Positions 26,764-35,342 of a stretch of DNA of 64,000 nt are shown here, piece after piece. The notes beneath the pieces are model-generated. The model saw only the letters and a program-made list of their open reading frames with translations, ran no database searches and was not told where the DNA came from. Each line of letters starts with the position of its first letter. The stretch's first letter is position 1. Position numbers and translations under genes: made by a program. The DNA is from JAIBDK01 sp965261915 (GTDB lineage Bacteria > Pseudomonadota > Gammaproteobacteria > Arenicellales > Poriferihabitantaceae): contig CBDHDW010000013.1 of NCBI GenBank assembly GCA_965261915.1, forward strand, positions 1,612,001 through 1,676,000. The letters run 5' to 3'.

Positions 26764-27657
26764 ATGTGGCAAGAGTTAGAGCCTGATTTATACCAAGACG
26801 TGACGGTCGATGGTTACACCGTAAAAACTTATAGTTTTGGCAAAGGTGACGAAGTTGTTTTCTGCCTCAATGGTGGTCCGGGTTTGCCGTGTGACTATCT
26901 GCGCGATTCACATTCCTGCCTAAAGTTCGAAGGTTACCGAGTAGTTGCATTCGATCAGTTGGGGACTGGATTATCGGATCGACCCGATGATCAATCACTT
27001 TGGACTATTGAACGTTATGTCGCCGAGGTTGAAACCGTCCGACAGGTTCTTGGCTTAGGCAAGGTTCATCTGTTGGGACAATCGTGGGGTGGGTGGTTGG
27101 CTATCGACTATGCTCTGACTCATCCAGATGCTATTCAGTCGTTGATTCTGGAAAACACAGTGGCGGATATTCCTCATCTGGCATCCGAACTGGAGCGATT
27201 GCGAGGAGCGCTGGGATCGGAGACCGTCTCAATGATGCAGCGGCATGAAGCCCAAGGAACCTTAGATCATCCTGAATACCAAGCCGCCATCACGCTGTTG
27301 AATTACCGTCATGTTTGTCGCTTGGAGGAATGGCCGGCCCCAGTTCTACGTTCGCTAAATGACTGGAATATGGGTCCTTATATGGTCATGCAAGGACCCA
27401 ATGAATTCCTATACACTGGCAACATGAAAAACTGGAATCGTATTCCCGATTTACCCAAGATCAAAGCCCCTGTTCTCATCACCACTGGACAACATGATGA
27501 ATTGACCCCTGCTTGCGCCCATCGAATGAAGCAGGCGTTACTACAAGCAGAATTGCATGTGTTTCCAAACAGTAGTCACATGCCATTCTTTGAGGAACCT
27601 CACGCTTATTATCCGGTTCTTTTGGATTTTCTGGCCCGAAATCGCAGCAAGGATTGA
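26764..27657 (+). CDS. Proline iminopeptidase-like alpha/beta hydrolase
   Basis: The protein has 297 residues from ATG 26764; GTG 26746 is an upstream alternative, but its GGGGG serves better as a ribosome-binding site. Visible motifs are NGGPGLPCDYL (oxyanion region), GQSWGGWLA (nucleophile Ser), the Asp of TGQHDELTP and the His of NSSHMPFFEEP. The family is S33 and it cleaves N-terminal proline from peptides in the cytoplasm. It opens an operon with dppBCDF, which would import the peptides it digests. Its 3' end has a decayed partial copy at 33149-33270. Confidence 0.85.
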   Translation: MWQELEPDLYQDVTVDGYTVKTYSFGKGDEVVFCLNGGPGLPCDYLRDSHSCLKFEGYRVVAFDQLGTGLSDRPDDQSLWTIERYVAEVETVRQVLGLGKVHLLGQSWGGWLAIDYALTHPDAIQSLILENTVADIPHLASELERLRGALGSETVSMMQRHEAQGTLDHPEYQAAITLLNYRHVCRLEEWPAPVLRSLNDWNMGPYMVMQGPNEFLYTGNMKNWNRIPDLPKIKAPVLITTGQHDELTPACAHRMKQALLQAELHVFPNSSHMPFFEEPHAYYPVLLDFLARNRSKD

Positions 27658-27662
27658 CAATT

Positions 27663-28601
27663 ATGCACCGATATAGATTTATCCTCTACCGCCCCATACA
27701 GCTACTGCCGGTTCTGATCGGCATCAGCATCATTACCTTTGTTCTCGTCCGCTCTATTCCCGGTGACCCGGTGCGGGCACTTCTGGGTGCGCGCGGAACA
27801 CCTGAGTCCATAGTGCGCATTCGTGCCCAGTTCGGACTGGATGAGCCACTCTGGACGCAATATTTCTATTTCATCGAAAATCTGTTTCAGGGCGAAATGG
27901 GCCGCTCGATCCTTTACAAAATCGACGTTCTGGAACTGATCGCCACCAGAATCGAGCCAACGCTCGCGCTGGTTGGCGGTAGCGTCCTGCTTGCCCTGTT
28001 GATCGCCGTGCCCCTAGCCGCCATCGCGGCCAAGTATCGTGGTCGTTTGATTGATCACGTTATCCGAATGGTGTCGACCGCTGGGCTTGGTTTCCCGGCA
28101 TTTTGGCTGGCGATCATGTTGATTCTGCTGTTCAGCGTCCAGTTGGACCTGTTCCCGGTAGCCGGGTATGGCAAAACCTTTGGCGAGAAACTTCACCACA
28201 TGATTCTGCCTTGGTTAACGGTCGCCCTGGCCTTATCTGCGGTACTGACTCGGAATTTAAGAGCCAGCATTCTGGCTGAGCTGCATTCCGATCAGGCAAC
28301 AGCGGCCCGGGCCAGAGGGTTGCCGGAAAGTATCGTGTTCTGGCATCACGTCATACCCAATTCACTCATCCCGACCGTAAATCTACTGGCCATAAACATC
28401 GGTTGGCTGATCAGCGGCACGGTGGTCATCGAAAGCGTTTTTGCCATCCCCGGCATGGGCCAGTTACTGGTCCGGGGTATTTTCACCCGCGACTACATGG
28501 TGGTGCAAGGCGTCGCCATGACGTTTGCCTGCGCCACGGTGTTCGTGAATTTTATGGCCGATGTGTTGACTGTAACCATTGATCCGCGGGTGAATTTGTG
28601 A
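27663..28601 (+). CDS. dppB: Peptide ABC transporter permease DppB
   Basis: The permease has about 312 residues with six membrane helices, one of two inner-membrane subunits for dipeptide/oligopeptide uptake. AAGGA lies 9 nt before ATG 27663; a TTG at 27654 overlaps the previous gene and is possible. Typical features are RSIPGDPVRALLGARGTPE and FGLDEPLWTQYF near the start, the EAA-like loop AARARGLPESIVFWHHVIPN and the terminal VNFMADVLTVTIDPRV. It overlaps dppC by 4 nt. Confidence 0.9.
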   Translation: MHRYRFILYRPIQLLPVLIGISIITFVLVRSIPGDPVRALLGARGTPESIVRIRAQFGLDEPLWTQYFYFIENLFQGEMGRSILYKIDVLELIATRIEPTLALVGGSVLLALLIAVPLAAIAAKYRGRLIDHVIRMVSTAGLGFPAFWLAIMLILLFSVQLDLFPVAGYGKTFGEKLHHMILPWLTVALALSAVLTRNLRASILAELHSDQATAARARGLPESIVFWHHVIPNSLIPTVNLLAINIGWLISGTVVIESVFAIPGMGQLLVRGIFTRDYMVVQGVAMTFACATVFVNFMADVLTVTIDPRVNL

Positions 28602-29452
28602 ATATGGTACGATCCGTTAACACGCGTCTTGGCTGGCGGCTCAAATTCAGTAGTGGTGTGGTGCCCCTTATCATTGGAATTTCCATGCTTGGTGGCTGGT
28701 TGATGATTGCCATTTTTGCTCCCCTGTTGGCACCTTACGATCCAATCTTTCAGGATGCTGCGGCCCGCCTCAAACCACCCAGCATAGCCCATCCGTTTGG
28801 AACGGACAATTTTGGGCGCGATATTCTGTCACGGGTTATCTGGGGGGCTCGTATTGATTTGCAAATCGCCACATTTGGCGTCGTCTTTGCTTTCGTGATC
28901 GGAACAACGGTGGGCAGCATTGCCGGTTATTTCGGCGGCTGGGTTGATACGGTGTTCATGCGACTGATCGATGTGGTCATGGCCTTTCCCTTCCTGGTCC
29001 TGATGCTAACCATCATCGTCATTCTGGGACCAGGCCTGGGCAGCTTCTACGTCGCTATGGCCCTAGTTGGATGGGTATCCTACGCCCGTTTGATCCGGTC
29101 CCAGTTTCTGGTACTGAAAAACTCGGACTTCGCCATTGCGGCGGTCAGCCTCGGCTACAGTCATACACGCGTGATGTTCCGTCACCTCCTACCCAACGCG
29201 CTCCTTGGCTCAATTGTGTTCTCCATGTCCGATGCGGTGCTTGTACTGCTCATCGGTGCGGCCATCAGTTACCTGGGATTGGGGGTCCAGCCACCCACGG
29301 CTGAATGGGGCATCATGATCGCCGAAGGTCAGGGGTTCATCACCATTGGGTGGTGGATTACCACCTTTCCGGGTCTTGCCATCGTCTTGCTTGCCATGGG
29401 GTTCAGTATGCTGGCTGATGGTCTGGGCGAAGTTTTGGGGGCGCGGGAATGA
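28598..29452 (+). CDS. dppC: Peptide ABC transporter permease DppC
   Basis: This 284-residue permease is the partner of DppB. It has an N-terminal cytoplasmic/OppC_N segment, then APYDPIFQDAAARLKPPS, HPFGTDNFGRDILSRVIWGAR, five to six helices, the loop AAVSLGYSHTRVMFRHLLPN and the end MLADGLGEVLGARE. The start is GTG 28598 overlapping dppB, or ATG 28604. It overlaps dppD by 4 nt (ATGA), indicating tight translational coupling. Confidence 0.9.
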   Translation: MNMVRSVNTRLGWRLKFSSGVVPLIIGISMLGGWLMIAIFAPLLAPYDPIFQDAAARLKPPSIAHPFGTDNFGRDILSRVIWGARIDLQIATFGVVFAFVIGTTVGSIAGYFGGWVDTVFMRLIDVVMAFPFLVLMLTIIVILGPGLGSFYVAMALVGWVSYARLIRSQFLVLKNSDFAIAAVSLGYSHTRVMFRHLLPNALLGSIVFSMSDAVLVLLIGAAISYLGLGVQPPTAEWGIMIAEGQGFITIGWWITTFPGLAIVLLAMGFSMLADGLGEVLGARE

Positions 29453-30447
29453 GGCCTCCCATTCTCAGTGTGCGAGACTTGTCGGTGATCGCAAAAACGG
29501 ATCGGGGGTCACAGACGCTCGTTGACCGTGTTTCGTTTGAGTTGAATCGCGGAGAAATTCTGGGGCTTGTTGGTGAAAGCGGCTCGGGAAAGAGCATGAC
29601 GTGCCGTGCCTTGATCCGGCTGCTACCCGGCTCGCGTGTATCGATTTCCGGCGGGTCGGTCATTTTACGAGGAAAATCAGACCTGACGCATCTGGAAGAA
29701 GCTGACATGCGGAAGGTCCGCGGTGGTGACATCGGGATGATTTTTCAGAACCCCTCCAGCCATCTGGACCCGGTCATGTCCATCGGTGGTCAAATCACCG
29801 AAAGTATTCGCTATCATCACCGGGTTAACCGAGCAGAAGCCCACAATAGAGCCATAAAAATACTGCAGCAGGTGGGTATTCCCGATCCTGCACAACGTAT
29901 TGATGACTATCCACACGAATTTTCCGGTGGTATGCGCCAACGGGCGATGATCGCTGTGGCTCTGGCCTGCGACCCGGACATATTGATCGCCGATGAACCG
30001 ACAACCGCCCTGGATGTTACTGTGCAGGCACAAATTCTTCGCCTGCTTATGGATTTGCGAGAGAAACGTAAACTTTCAATTATTCTGATCACTCACGATC
30101 TGGGTGTGGTGGCACAAGTGTGCGACACCGTGGTCGTCATGTATGGCGGACGCATATGTGAGCGTGGGCCGAAACGTGAAATCATTCTTGATGCCCGCCA
30201 TCCGTACACGGCTGGCCTGATCGACTGTCAACCCGGTGGCGGTGCGCATCGTAGTTTGGTAAAGACCATTGCTGGCCAACCACCCAGCCAGGGATCCATG
30301 CCAACGGGCTGCGCTTTTCACCCGCGTTGCGCTCATGCCACGGAAGAATGCGCACAAACAGAGCCTGCAGCAATCGAATATCAGCCCCATCACATGTTGG
30401 TCTGCCATCACCCGATTGGCGAAATCAATGAAGGGGGAAGATCATGA
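29449..30447 (+). CDS. dppD: Peptide ABC transporter ATPase DppD
   Basis: This 332-residue ATP-binding subunit energises peptide import at the inner membrane. It has Walker A GESGSGKS (~40), the Q-loop FQNPSSHLDP, signature FSGGMRQRAMIA, Walker B ILIADEPTTALDV and H-loop ITHDLGV. The oligo/dipeptide C-terminal extension contains CAFHPRCAHATEEC, a Cys-rich motif of DppD/OppD. It overlaps dppC and dppF by 4 nt each. Confidence 0.92.
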   Translation: MRPPILSVRDLSVIAKTDRGSQTLVDRVSFELNRGEILGLVGESGSGKSMTCRALIRLLPGSRVSISGGSVILRGKSDLTHLEEADMRKVRGGDIGMIFQNPSSHLDPVMSIGGQITESIRYHHRVNRAEAHNRAIKILQQVGIPDPAQRIDDYPHEFSGGMRQRAMIAVALACDPDILIADEPTTALDVTVQAQILRLLMDLREKRKLSIILITHDLGVVAQVCDTVVVMYGGRICERGPKREIILDARHPYTAGLIDCQPGGGAHRSLVKTIAGQPPSQGSMPTGCAFHPRCAHATEECAQTEPAAIEYQPHHMLVCHHPIGEINEGGRS

Positions 30448-31445
30448 ATTCCACCGTACCACTGCTTGAGGTGAACGATCTCGTTGTGCGCTTCGCTGGC
30501 AACAAGGTAGCCCTGTTCGACCGCTCAGACCAAACGGTGAAAGCTGTCAGCTCGGTGTCGCTGACGGTGTGCGCTGGCGAGACCCTGGGATTGGTGGGAG
30601 AGTCGGGCAGCGGCAAGAGCACGTTTGGTCGTGCTATTTTGCGACTGGGCGAGTTGACGTCCGGTTCGGTTCGGTTTGATGGCATAGAGGTCGCCAATGG
30701 AACGAGCGGAGACATTGCGTGGTTGCGGCGCGAAACGGCGATGGTCTTTCAGGATCCCTATGGTGCCCTGAATCCTCGCATGACTGTGGGTGATGCAATC
30801 GCCGAAGTCCTCACAGTCCACAACAAGGTTCCCACAGCAAATATCCGCGAGCGTGTGCAGGAACTCCTGGCGCTGGTGGGCATGGACACCGGGCTGGCAC
30901 GCGCCAAACCTGGTGATCTGAGTGGAGGCCAGTGCCAGCGCGCGGGGATTGCCCGTGCGCTTGCCATTGAACCCCGGCTTATTGTGGCCGACGAATGTGT
31001 GGCGGCTCTCGACGTGTCGATCCAGGGCCAGATTATAAATCTTCTCATCGAACTGAGGGAGAAGATGAAGTTATCGATGATCTTTATCGCCCATGACCTG
31101 GCCATCGTGCGCCGCCTGTGCGACCGGGTGGCGGTTATGTATCTGGGACGGATTGTGGAAGAAGGACCCACGGAGCAGGTTTTCAATGCACCACGCCATC
31201 CCTACACGCAGTCTCTGATCCGGGCCATCCCGGAAATTGACCCAGACAAACCTTTACCTGAACAACTCTTGGGCGGTGAGCCACCGAGTCCAATTTCACT
31301 GTCCGGCGGCTGCGCCTTCCACCCCCGATGCCCAATGGCACAGGACAAATGCCACGACAGTCCGGTTCCTGCACTTCGCGGTGAAGACGGACATCTGTCC
31401 GCCTGTATATTCTCTTCCGATAGCACTTTTCCGCAACTCAAGTAA
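30444..31445 (+). CDS. dppF: Peptide ABC transporter ATPase DppF
   Basis: This 333-residue second ATPase pairs with DppD. It has Walker A GESGSGKST, Q-loop VFQDPYGALNPRM, signature LSGGQCQRAGIARAL, Walker B LIVADECVAALDV and H-loop FIAHDLAIV. The usual Asp-Glu-Pro after Walker B reads DECV, a mild departure that keeps the catalytic Glu. The C-terminal extension has CAFHPRCPMAQDKC. It is followed by a duplicated leader segment before the binding-protein gene. Confidence 0.9.
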   Translation: MNSTVPLLEVNDLVVRFAGNKVALFDRSDQTVKAVSSVSLTVCAGETLGLVGESGSGKSTFGRAILRLGELTSGSVRFDGIEVANGTSGDIAWLRRETAMVFQDPYGALNPRMTVGDAIAEVLTVHNKVPTANIRERVQELLALVGMDTGLARAKPGDLSGGQCQRAGIARALAIEPRLIVADECVAALDVSIQGQIINLLIELREKMKLSMIFIAHDLAIVRRLCDRVAVMYLGRIVEEGPTEQVFNAPRHPYTQSLIRAIPEIDPDKPLPEQLLGGEPPSPISLSGGCAFHPRCPMAQDKCHDSPVPALRGEDGHLSACIFSSDSTFPQLK

Positions 31446-31457
31446 GAGGTTATCACA

Positions 31458-31508
31458 ATGACACTGAATAATGACACAACAACGCAACTCACAGGAGATA
31501 AACAATGA
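31458..31508 (+). CDS. 16-residue leader ORF 1 before the binding-protein gene
   Basis: AAGAGG precedes ATG 31458 by about 7 nt. The frame ends with TGA that overlaps the ATG at 31505 (ATGA). It covers the first copy of a 56-bp tandem duplication. It is probably a duplicated pseudo-start rather than a functional peptide, but the ATGA chain could pass ribosomes on to the next start. Confidence 0.3.
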   Translation: MTLNNDTTTQLTGDKQ

Positions 31509-31574
31509 AACAGAGAAAACTGAATAATGATACAACAACACAACTCACAGGAGATAAACAATGAAACAGAGAAA
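31463..31574 (+). repeat. 56-bp tandem duplication of the dppA-like start region
   Basis: Positions 31463-31518 and 31519-31574 are the same 56-bp unit with a few mismatches. The unit includes the ribosome-binding site (CACAGGAGATAAACA) and the first codons ATGAAACAGAGAAA of the peptide-binding protein. The duplication therefore creates two starts, each with its own AGGAGA. Confidence 0.9.
31505..31564 (+). CDS. 19-residue leader ORF 2, overlapping the binding-protein start
   Basis: ATG 31505 has the same ribosome-binding site and the same first four codons as the true gene (MKQRK), but the frame runs into the second repeat copy and stops with TGA at 31562-31564, overlapping ATG 31561. It arose from the 56-bp duplication. 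It may tune translation of the downstream gene by coupling. Confidence 0.35.
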   Translation: MKQRKLNNDTTTQLTGDKQ

Positions 31575-33078
31575 GTGGATACGGCTTGCCATTGCCACAA
31601 CGATGGCACTCTCAGTTTTCGGTACGACAGTTGCCGAAGCTGCTGGTATTTTAACCATTGGCCGACGTGAAGACAGTTCGACCTTCGATCCGATTGCGAC
31701 GGCACAGAACATCGATTTCTGGGTGTTCGCCAATGTCTATGACGTTCTTGTCCGCGTGGACAAGTCCGGCTCCAAGATGGAACCTGGCCTCGCAAAAAGT
31801 TGGGATATTTCAGACGATGGTCTGGTTTATACCTTCCATATGCGTGATGCCAAATTCTCGGATGGTTCCGCAATCACTGCGGCAGACGCCATGTTCAGTC
31901 TGACCCGTATCCGGGACGACGCCGGTTCCCTGTGGAGTGACTCCTATCAGGTCATCGACAAAATGGCTACGCCGGATGCCCGCACGCTGGTTGTTACGCT
32001 TAAGGAAGCGTCCGCGCCTTTCCTTTCGTCATTGGCTATGCCCGGGATCTCTATTATTTCCCAGAAGGGCATAGAGAGTATGGGCGTGGAGGCGTATGCC
32101 GGGAATCCCGTTGCTTCTGGCGCTTTCACGGTAGACGAGTGGTTGCGTGGTGACCGCGTTATCCTGAAGAAAAATCCCTATTTCTGGGAAGCTGATCGGG
32201 TCCAGCTGGATGGCGTTGAATGGATCGCCATCCCTAACGACAACACCCGTGTTCTGAAAATCCAGGCTGGTGAGCTGGATGCTGCAATCTTTATTCCTTT
32301 CTCAAGGATTGGAGAGCTTAGGAATGATCCAAACCTGACCATCCATCTTGATACCTCAACCCGTGAAGATCACTTGCTTATCAACCATGAAAGCGGTGCC
32401 TTGGCTAAAAAAGAAATCCGTCAGGCGTTGGATATGGCTATTGATAAGCAGGCAATTGTTGATGCTGTGACGTTTGGCATTGGTGAAGTTGCCTATTCCT
32501 TTGTTCCAAAAGGTGCCCTGTATCACAACTACGACAACCTTCAGCGTCCACATGACCCTGCCAAGGCGAAGCAGATGCTGGCTGATGCCGGTGCCAGCAA
32601 CCTGACCCTTGACTATCTGGTCAATGCCGGCGATGAGGTCGACGAGCAGATCGCGGTGCTTTTACAGCAACAACTTGCTGAGGCTGGCATAACGGTCAAT
32701 CTGCAAAAGATGGACCCGAGCACAACCTGGGACATGCTGGTCGATGGTGAATATGACCTGTCTGTCATGTACTGGACCAACGATATTCTGGATCCGGATC
32801 AGAAGACCACGTTCGTGGTCGGGCATGATACCAACATGAACTATATGACTCGGTACAATAATGACAGGGTCAAGCAGCTGGTTGCCGATGCCCGCGTCGA
32901 AATGGATACAGCGAAACGCGAGCAGATGTATATCGATATCCAGAAGGTAGCCAAAGAAGATGCTCACTGGATTGATCTCTACTACAGCCCTTACCGTAAT
33001 GTATCCCGCAGCAACATTGAGGGTTTTTACCAAAACCCTCTCGGGCGTTTCTTTCTGGAAGATACCGTGAAAAACTAA
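31561..33078 (+). CDS. dppA: Peptide-binding protein of ABC transporter (SBP_bac_5)
   Basis: This 505-residue periplasmic solute-binding protein has a signal peptide: positive MKQRKW, a hydrophobic core to ~22, and a cleavage-like AEA-AG. The mature protein has the family-5 pattern: GRREDSSTFDPI, YDVLVRVDKSGSKMEPGLAKSW, the YTFHMRDAKFSDGS loop, and the C-terminal lobe with KREQMYIDIQKVAKEDAHWI. It delivers peptides to DppBCDF. It stands at the end of the operon after the duplicated leader, an order that differs from E. coli (dppA first). Confidence 0.9.
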   Translation: MKQRKWIRLAIATTMALSVFGTTVAEAAGILTIGRREDSSTFDPIATAQNIDFWVFANVYDVLVRVDKSGSKMEPGLAKSWDISDDGLVYTFHMRDAKFSDGSAITAADAMFSLTRIRDDAGSLWSDSYQVIDKMATPDARTLVVTLKEASAPFLSSLAMPGISIISQKGIESMGVEAYAGNPVASGAFTVDEWLRGDRVILKKNPYFWEADRVQLDGVEWIAIPNDNTRVLKIQAGELDAAIFIPFSRIGELRNDPNLTIHLDTSTREDHLLINHESGALAKKEIRQALDMAIDKQAIVDAVTFGIGEVAYSFVPKGALYHNYDNLQRPHDPAKAKQMLADAGASNLTLDYLVNAGDEVDEQIAVLLQQQLAEAGITVNLQKMDPSTTWDMLVDGEYDLSVMYWTNDILDPDQKTTFVVGHDTNMNYMTRYNNDRVKQLVADARVEMDTAKREQMYIDIQKVAKEDAHWIDLYYSPYRNVSRSNIEGFYQNPLGRFFLEDTVKN

Positions 33079-33099
33079 CTCCTTGAACTGTTTAACTCT

Positions 33100-33138
33100 G
33101 GGATGACAACATCGCATTTCTCGCGGTATTGCCATCCC
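33100..33138 (+). terminator. Probable terminator after the peptide operon
   Basis: GGGATGACAA (33100-33109) pairs with TTGCCATCCC (33129-33138) with one mismatch. It lies 22 nt after the operon stop and is followed by GGTCTTTAGTTT, which is only moderately T-rich, so termination may be weak. Confidence 0.4.
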
Positions 33139-33148
33139 GGTCTTTAGT

Positions 33149-33360
33149 TTGACCAGCCTGCGCCATTCGAATGAAGCAGGCGTTACTTTACAGTGTCCAC
33201 ATGCCATTCTTTGGGGCGTATCATGCTTATTAGCCTGTTCTTTTGAATTTTCTGGCACGCAACCGTAAGAGTCTGATTTCCATAATCGTATTCAATTAAA
33301 TCAACGACTCCAGTCGCGGCTTATACAACACCTTGGACAGCGTCAGATTAAACAGTATTT
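33149..33360. pseudogene. Decayed duplicate of iminopeptidase end and AraC-regulator start
   Basis: 33149-33270 matches the 3' end of the iminopeptidase gene (from about 27502 to its stop) with many changes; shared blocks include CGAATGAAGCAGGCGTTACT and CACATGCCATTCTTTG. 33277-33356 matches 26392-26470, the N-terminal coding end of the AraC regulator, in the same orientation. The two pieces are adjacent here although they are more than 1 kb apart, in the other order, in the intact locus. This is the scar of an old second regulator-peptidase unit with a deletion between. Confidence 0.6.
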
Positions 33361-33534
33361 TCCAATATGAAATGAGTTTGAAAAGCTGACAATGATGTGC
33401 TTGTTGTTCATGATGGGAGGATGAAAACTATTATATGTTGCAAATCTAAACACCGTTGATCAACTCAAGTTCTTGGTGGCAACCCATTGCCTTTGCGGTT
33501 GCCGGAAACAAACACGACCGCTATCGGTGGATTG

Positions 33535-33783
33535 GAAATACCTTGATCAAGTTCCAGTACCCTTCCAGTGATCAACGAACAGAAAGATTTGATGAACAAA
33601 GCGGGTGAACTATTCGAAAAAGACTACAACGTTTTTCTGCATTTTTCCGTCGCCGCTTTGTATTTTCTAGCGTTATCAATGGTGATATTTTATGTTTCTA
33701 ATTTGATTTACAAACACCTGACGCGGCATTTATCCCGACCCGAAGACCGAAAAATCAAACTCAAACCCAACTATATGCGTTAG
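33535..33783 (+). pseudogene. Polar amino-acid ABC permease, C-terminal fragment
   Basis: The end of the frame (33568-33783) has one strong membrane helix, FSVAALYFLALSMVIFYVSNLIY, after NEQKDLMNKAGELFEKDYNVF. With one frame correction near 33555, the upstream reading GNTLIKF-SSTLPVI is what HisM/GlnP-type permeases have before their last helix (K-x-T-S-L-x-S-V-I-x-x-x-D-L-M). Only the last ~75 residues remain. Alternatively it is a short one-helix membrane protein from ATG 33592. Confidence 0.4.
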
Positions 33784-33819
33784 ACGGTATATACGTTAAA
33801 CGGACAGGTAATCACGAGG

Positions 33820-35184
33820 CTATCGCGCAGTATTGAGGATTTTTTCGACAGCGGCCGCCATTGAATATAGTTCGGCATCCCTACCGTGTACCGCCGACAG
33901 CATAAATCCGGTTGGCGCCGTACCAGCGGAATTCATCGGCAAACTCATTGCACAACCGTCAAAGTAATTCGCCGAAGCAGTGTTACGTAAACAGCGCAAA
34001 TTAACCTTGGACATATTTTCCGTAACCTGAGCATCGCTAATTTTTGGCGGCACACAAGCTGTGGTCGGATAAAGAATCCCGTCAAATCCGCCGGCGTTCA
34101 TCAAACGGGTAAATTCAGCTTTTAATTTAGCTTTGTCCTGATATCGTGATTGCTGTTCTTCATCGCTTACCGAAGAAAAGTTTTTCATGCGGCCGGAAAC
34201 AAAGGGGTCATACTCGTGCTCGTAATTTTCCAATAATTCGGCGTGATGTTTTAACGCTTCATAACCTACCACGGCCCGTGTCATGAATATATCCACGCAA
34301 CCGTCGACCACCGGCATAGCCACCGTTTGAATTTCCGCGCCCGCGTCTGCAAGTGCCGAGACAGCGCGTTTAAAATCGGCCGCTACCTCGTCATCCAGAT
34401 CATCCATTACCACGCTTTCAGGCAATAACAGCTTTAGCGTACTGCCGTCCGTGATGGTTAAATCCGGTATTTTTCCGTGACCATCCCACACACCAGAAAT
34501 CAACTGATCGAGGACAAAACAACTATCCACATCCACCGCCAATGGTCCCGGCGCATCGGAGGTTGGCGACAATGGATACACGCCGGACAAAGACAATCTT
34601 CCATAACTGGGCTTAACACCAACAATACTGTTAAACGAAGCGGGGATTCGGCAAGATCCCGCAGTATCAGAACCCATAGTCGCGGAAACGATGCCTTCTG
34701 CCACGCTCACCGCGCTCCCCGAAGACGATCCTCCGGGAAGTCTTCCGGTATCACGGTCCCAGATACTTTTCGGGGTACCGTAATGTGGATTCATACCCAT
34801 ACCGCTGAACGCAAATTCGCTCATATTGGTTCGACCCAGGAACAGCAATCCCGCATCTCGCAGGGGTTTCACTACCGCACAATCACGAACAGAAGGCTGG
34901 ACACTATGTTTTAGCGCAATGGAACCTGCCAATGTGGTTTCGCCTTCAACATCGAATAAGTCCTTCAGGGTAATCGGAATTCCACTCAACGCTGGAATCG
35001 ACATTCCACTTTGAATAGCCTGATCGACCGCATCCGCTTTCTCCTGAATAGCGTGATCAACAGAAATAAAAACGTTATCGCTTTGATCCGCCCTGGCTAA
35101 GCTCCCAGCGACAAGATCAGCCGCCTTGATTGTTTGGTTTTGTACGGCGCTGGCCTGTGCACGAACGGATGGATTGGCAGTCAT
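33820..35184 (-). CDS. Amidase-signature family hydrolase
   Basis: This 454-residue amidase-signature enzyme hydrolyses a carboxamide to acid and ammonia. The Lys-cisSer-Ser triad is visible: Lys in PITLKDLFDV, Ser in LPGGSSSGSA and the nucleophile in GSDTAGSCRIPASF, where the usual hydrophobic residue before Arg is Cys. The length fits simple amidases, and there is no extra allophanate-hydrolase domain. The substrate is unknown. It is divergent from the EEP-family gene at 35343. Confidence 0.85.
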   Translation of the reverse strand: MTANPSVRAQASAVQNQTIKAADLVAGSLARADQSDNVFISVDHAIQEKADAVDQAIQSGMSIPALSGIPITLKDLFDVEGETTLAGSIALKHSVQPSVRDCAVVKPLRDAGLLFLGRTNMSEFAFSGMGMNPHYGTPKSIWDRDTGRLPGGSSSGSAVSVAEGIVSATMGSDTAGSCRIPASFNSIVGVKPSYGRLSLSGVYPLSPTSDAPGPLAVDVDSCFVLDQLISGVWDGHGKIPDLTITDGSTLKLLLPESVVMDDLDDEVAADFKRAVSALADAGAEIQTVAMPVVDGCVDIFMTRAVVGYEALKHHAELLENYEHEYDPFVSGRMKNFSSVSDEEQQSRYQDKAKLKAEFTRLMNAGGFDGILYPTTACVPPKISDAQVTENMSKVNLRCLRNTASANYFDGCAMSLPMNSAGTAPTGFMLSAVHGRDAELYSMAAAVEKILNTAR

Positions 35185-35342
35185 GATACGGATTCTGGAT
35201 TTCAGGGATCGGAGGAGGATGATAATTCAAACCGACCGTATCAGGCTACAATGATTCCGCGATATTCAAGATATTGATCATTTCCCTAACGTGTTCATGT
35301 TTCACAGGGTGCGCTAGAATTGCGGAAAACCACAAAACAGAT

